From Asterella californica (taxonomy: Eukaryota; Streptophyta; Marchantiopsida; Marchantiales; Aytoniaceae): a DNA stretch of 64,000 bases. A program made the translations under genes and the position numbers. Below the pieces are notes generated by a model, which was given only the letters and a program-made list of their open reading frames with translations, made no database searches and was not told where the DNA came from. Below, piece by piece: positions 60,588 through 64,000 of this stretch. Position 1 is the stretch's first letter. The number at the start of each line of letters is the position of its first letter. The DNA lies in contig JAYKYS010000001.1 in assembly GCA_036924285.1 (NCBI GenBank), positions 28,829,501 to 28,893,500 on the forward strand, written 5' to 3'.

Positions 60588-61531
60588 TGTAACACCTTTT
60601 GCTTTATCCCACCAGATGGCATTCGGGCAGTGATTAACCAAAAAGTGGCAGCTGCATGGTCATAAAGCAGGCTCAAGGAGACTAGATAAAAGAGTGTCGC
60701 GAGCCCTAAAGGGGCCATTCTCAGTTTCAGTTTTTGGGAGAAGAGCACTCTTGGTGATGAGGAGAGAAGACTGTATTTTCAGAATAGAAAGATTGTATCT
60801 TGGAGTTCAGAAAACAGAGAGCATGCAAATCTGATTCCTTGGAGAGTAGACTTGGAGAGCAGATCTGGAGAGCAGACTTGGGGTGTTGATTAGATCGCTG
60901 ACTTGGGGTCTGATCTGTTGAGTAACAGAAATCAGGGCGTTCAGAGTGAAAGTAGGTTCTCTGACGAAGTCTTAGTCACAGCAGAGTTGCTGAGTAATGA
61001 AGGATTGCCGGTCCAAGAGCGTTGCGTGACCTTGTCAGCAAGTAAACGCCATGTAATGTATATGAGCCCGTGACTTGCTCCATTCTGATAAGTAGGCTTG
61101 AGTTGTGTGCCAAAACTGAGTTGGGCGCATCTGGTGTCGTGTTGACTTTATTTCGGTGTAATTGCTTTGCCTTCCTACTTCCTAGCATCTACTAGGTCTC
61201 CTAGTCTTGGCGGTTGCTCCTTGTGAGTCCTGACGTTCCGACTTGATCACCAGTAGCGGAAGCGCTGCCCAAATTTTATGCAACCCAGGTTTAGAATAGT
61301 TCCACCTGTATTTAGTAACCTAAGATTGACCAGAGACCTACAAAAGACTAGTTGGTTATTCGAAACTCGTTCAACAGTTATTGAATCCTCTATGCTTATT
61401 AGCAGATAGTTTAAAGAACTGGATCTGGAGACACAAATAAAGTATACAGGTCTCACAGGGAGGTTCACGTTTGGCAGTTCATTGGTTAGAGATTAAAGAA
61501 TCTGTTTAGAGATCTACCGTCGAAAGTTACA
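60588..61531 (+). repeat. 3' LTR of chromovirus
   Basis: 944 bp, TGTAACACC to AAGTTACA, the same length as the 5' LTR. Differences are scattered substitutions, with a small cluster in the last 70 bp. Confidence 0.95.
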
Positions 61532-63219
61532 AACAATGAAGTAGTATATTGGTACGAATCTACTTGTCCCGTAGATTCTTACGACTGCGTGAGGTCGACT
61601 CCAGTCATAGTTCAAATGGGAATATCGTTCCAAAAAGATAATTAATCCGTCCGAGGAACCAGAGAGTGTATACATTGTTCATAATCTGTGTTTTTTGAAA
61701 ATTAGTTAATTGGAGAGAGAGTGACACCAGAGCACTATCTCTTTTCTTACATATCATGCGAAAGACTTTCACTTGGATACATATTGCGCGGAGGTTCGCA
61801 CTTGGTGAATATAGTGGAAATAACAGCTGGAAACCCATAAAGCACAAGCTGAATCCTCTGGGTATTATTCTTCTATACAAGTACTGACCATTCTGAACCA
61901 ATGCTCAGTCTGAGGCGTTACTGCCGTCGAGATACTGACGTGGCAAAGTGACGGACTACAGTGATGTGGCTGCTCTTCAAATTTGTTTCTGCTGTGGTCC
62001 ACAGAATCTACGGCTTTACAGTGACCACGTTCCTTCTCTCCTCAAGTTCCGACCCAACCAAGTAGAGTACGACTGAGACAGACTGTGATTTTCGCCGAAA
62101 TCTTCTAAATTGAGTTTGCCTGGTCTAGCACTTGGACTACGATGCAAGGCAAAGATTACACTTGTGCAAGGTGTGAATGCGATAACGGGAAGCAGACGTC
62201 GAGAATATCAGCTAAGGTGTCACTTTGATTTAGGGTTTATGATCTCTGTCGCAATTCTTGTTCGGCAAATCGGCCCTTTGTGGAGCTGGTTCTTAGTTTC
62301 AGCCGAGAGAATTGTTATCGAGACTCTAGAGGAGGGCGTGGAGTTGGGCGGCGGTCGATTTTGACTAGGTCATGAGGCGTTGACCGTTGTTTTCAGAAGC
62401 TTTTGGTTCACGAGGAGCAGTCAGGCCTTCGCCCAAGCTGCATAAGGTAAGGACACCGTACTTGACATATGGTTGAGGGAGTGATACGGTTCGTAAGAGG
62501 TCATGTTCTTGATTGGTTTTCACACCCTCATAGTCCAAGCGCGAGTAAGGTATTTTTGGCGTGTCTCATTTTTGAATTGTAACCGTGAATATATTTTCCT
62601 TCTCTTGCGTTCATTGCCGCATATGCGCAGCATTCTTGTCTGAAATCTCTCAGGCGGACTATAGTCGCTGTAAATCACGTTAGGATTTCTGTGTGCATTC
62701 CACGCGTGACAGGAGAATGAGAAGCCTATAGAAAAAGTGTTTTGTGTACCGTCCGGTGTAGCTTGGTTCCAAGTTTAAGACAACAACCGTTCGTCGATCT
62801 GATAAGAGTGTCAGTCTCTCACGATGACAGCCACCGGGAACTCGACTGCAGTTCTGGTGATGAAGTTGTCCTTGTACCTTTCGGCTGAGCGTACATGTTC
62901 AGGCGTGTGTGTGAAGTGTCCGTATCGGTCTCTTTTCGGCAGTGAGGACAGTTCAGATGTTCGAGTGGGAAACTCGGAGGTCAAATTTCCTTCTGATGAG
63001 ATTAGACCGTTCATCAGCTCTGTTTGATGACAAGACCGTGGCACCTTCTTGAGCTCTGAACAATTTACCTTGTTTTGAGGTAGTGAGGAATGTGGTGGAA
63101 GCCAATTTTGTACGTTCGGCTAACATGGTCTTTTACCTATGTGAGATGCACTCTCCGGCATCTGCTACCGTCACCAATCATGCAGGGGTTGAAGTCGTTG
63201 CTTTCAAGGCTTTGTACGC
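61532..63219. other. Upstream region of the K/R/S-rich gene
   Basis: No separate gene supported. ORFs 61605-61901 (minus), 62110-62364 and 62824-63027 have no domains. The part near 62.1-63.2 kb probably holds promoter and 5' UTR (perhaps with an intron) of the gene starting at 63220. Confidence 0.4.
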
Positions 63220-64000
63220 ATGGACAGCGCGAAGTTCCTCAAACTGGTTGAGGAGAAGAAGAAGAAAGCTCTTGAGAAAAAGGAAGCCCCTTTGAAGTGG
63301 CAGCAGAGGCTTGAAGCAGGACAGAGACTTATAGAGGAAGCGGAAGCCAAAGCTAGGGAGGAGAAGAAGGTCCGAAAGAGACAGAAGAAAAGAAGCTCAG
63401 TCTCAGAGTCAAGTGAGTCCGGGAGCGATATCGACAGGGAAAGGAGATCCAGGAGGCGTCGTAGAAAACATAAGCGCAAACATTCAAAGAAACACAGAAA
63501 GGACCAGGATTCCACTTCCAGTTCCGGAAGTGAGGAATGGAGCTCTGATGACAGCGTGGATAAGAAAACTCACAAACGGCGCTCCAGGAAGCATCACCGG
63601 CGGGACCATTCGAGTTCCGAAAGACACATATCCTCAGGTTCGGATGGTCATAAAGATAAGCACAGGAAGAAGAGGCGCAGTTTCGAATCCGAGGGCTCGG
63701 AGGTAGAATATGACAGGGGAAGGTCGAGTAAACGAAGACGCAGCCATGATGACGACTCAGATTCAGGCATAGACAGGAGGGAGCGACACAGGGGAAAGCC
63801 TCGCAGTACCGACAACGAAGACTCGGGGTCCGAAGGACGGAAGGAGTTGCTGAAGAGGAGAAAGCAGGGTGCTGGGGAGGAGGAGTCTGATTGCTATGAC
63901 ACGGATGCCGAGGGAAATAGGAAAAGAAGTAGGAGGCACAGGAAGGACCACCATCATCACCACCGGCATCAGGATGGCAATGCGAAGCACACGGAGAGTG
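63220..64000 (+). CDS. Lys/Arg/Ser-rich nuclear protein, probably splicing-related, partial
   Basis: Open frame from ATG 63220 to the window edge, 260 codons without stop. The N-terminus M-D-S-A-K-F-L-K-L-V-E-E-K-K-K, followed by K-E-A-P-L-K-W-Q-Q-R-L-E, resembles a conserved plant family of small K/E-rich proteins annotated as splicing regulatory Gln/Lys-rich-like. After residue 50 the protein is low-complexity: basic runs (R-R-R-R-K-H-K-R-K-H) alternating with acidic Ser clusters (S-E-S-S-E-S-G-S-D) and a His-rich stretch (H-H-H-H-H) at the end. Such RS-like regions are usual in nuclear speckle proteins. Function is inferred from composition; the C-terminus is outside the window. Confidence 0.75.
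   Translation, partial: MDSAKFLKLVEEKKKKALEKKEAPLKWQQRLEAGQRLIEEAEAKAREEKKVRKRQKKRSSVSESSESGSDIDRERRSRRRRRKHKRKHSKKHRKDQDSTSSSGSEEWSSDDSVDKKTHKRRSRKHHRRDHSSSERHISSGSDGHKDKHRKKRRSFESEGSEVEYDRGRSSKRRRSHDDDSDSGIDRRERHRGKPRSTDNEDSGSEGRKELLKRRKQGAGEEESDCYDTDAEGNRKRSRRHRKDHHHHHRHQDGNAKHTES

Larger units (their letters stand above)
54410..61531 (+). mobile_element. Full-length Ty3 chromovirus retrotransposon
   Basis: A complete 7.1-kb element: LTR, primer-binding site, one gag-pol frame, purine tract, LTR. Flanked by the 4-bp repeat AACA (54406-54409 and 61532-61535). Both LTRs are 944 bp with about ten differences by eye, so roughly 1 % divergence and a young insertion. The coding frame runs without frameshift from 55404 to 60185 but has five in-frame stops, so this copy cannot make the polyprotein itself. 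Confidence 0.93.

Noticed and set aside
62824..63027. Possible first exon for the K/R/S-rich gene
   Set aside because: The ATG at 63220 already gives a typical family N-terminus; nothing links the upstream ORF to it.

Overview
The window looks like nuclear DNA of a land plant. It has a seven-exon plant-type cytosolic malate dehydrogenase, a PR-1 gene with one intron, a hevein/GH18 chitinase and abundant plant LTR retrotransposons. The hevein+GH18 combination and a Replitron-like Rep gene point to a seedless plant (bryophyte, lycophyte or fern; a liverwort is my best guess). The species is inferred, not shown. Genes are sparse and most of the window is transposable-element DNA of different ages.

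Layout. 1-13.4 kb: Ty3/gypsy DNA on the minus strand. One gag-protease ORF is intact to the window edge, preceded by a small zinc-knuckle ORF. An LTR (2.8-5.2 kb) joins it to a second, frameshifted gypsy element (5.2-11.4 kb), whose 5' LTR (11.4-13.4 kb) sits inside a Ty1/copia reverse transcriptase. 13.4-15.6 kb: that copia remnant. 15.6-19.4 kb: no gene recognised. 19.4-20.1 kb: PR-1 gene (minus). 21.3-24.5 kb: a small decayed copia element (plus) with an array of LTR-tail repeats. 25.1 kb: a hAT-type MITE with a perfect 8-bp target duplication. 26.5-30.1 kb: hairpins and short tandem repeats. 30.1-31.3 kb: secreted chitinase with two hevein domains (minus). 34.5-37.7 kb: malate dehydrogenase (minus). 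About 41-44.3 kb: a GC-richer block with two 600-bp tandem repeats, an upstream ORF and a gene for a single-tyrosine HUH endonuclease without helicase, best explained as a Replitron. 45-53.6 kb: AT-rich DNA with long-inverted-repeat elements built from paired hairpins, and an old integrase/LTR relic. 54.4-61.5 kb: a young Ty3 chromovirus with LTRs of equal length, broken only by five in-frame stops. 63.2-64 kb: start of a Lys/Arg/Ser-rich nuclear protein gene that runs off the window.

The host genes are unrelated housekeeping and defence genes. PR-1 and the chitinase, about 10 kb apart, are both secreted antimicrobial-type proteins. The most notable object is the HUH-Rep element at 41-44.3 kb, followed by the paired-hairpin family and the chimeric gypsy junction at 5.2 kb.
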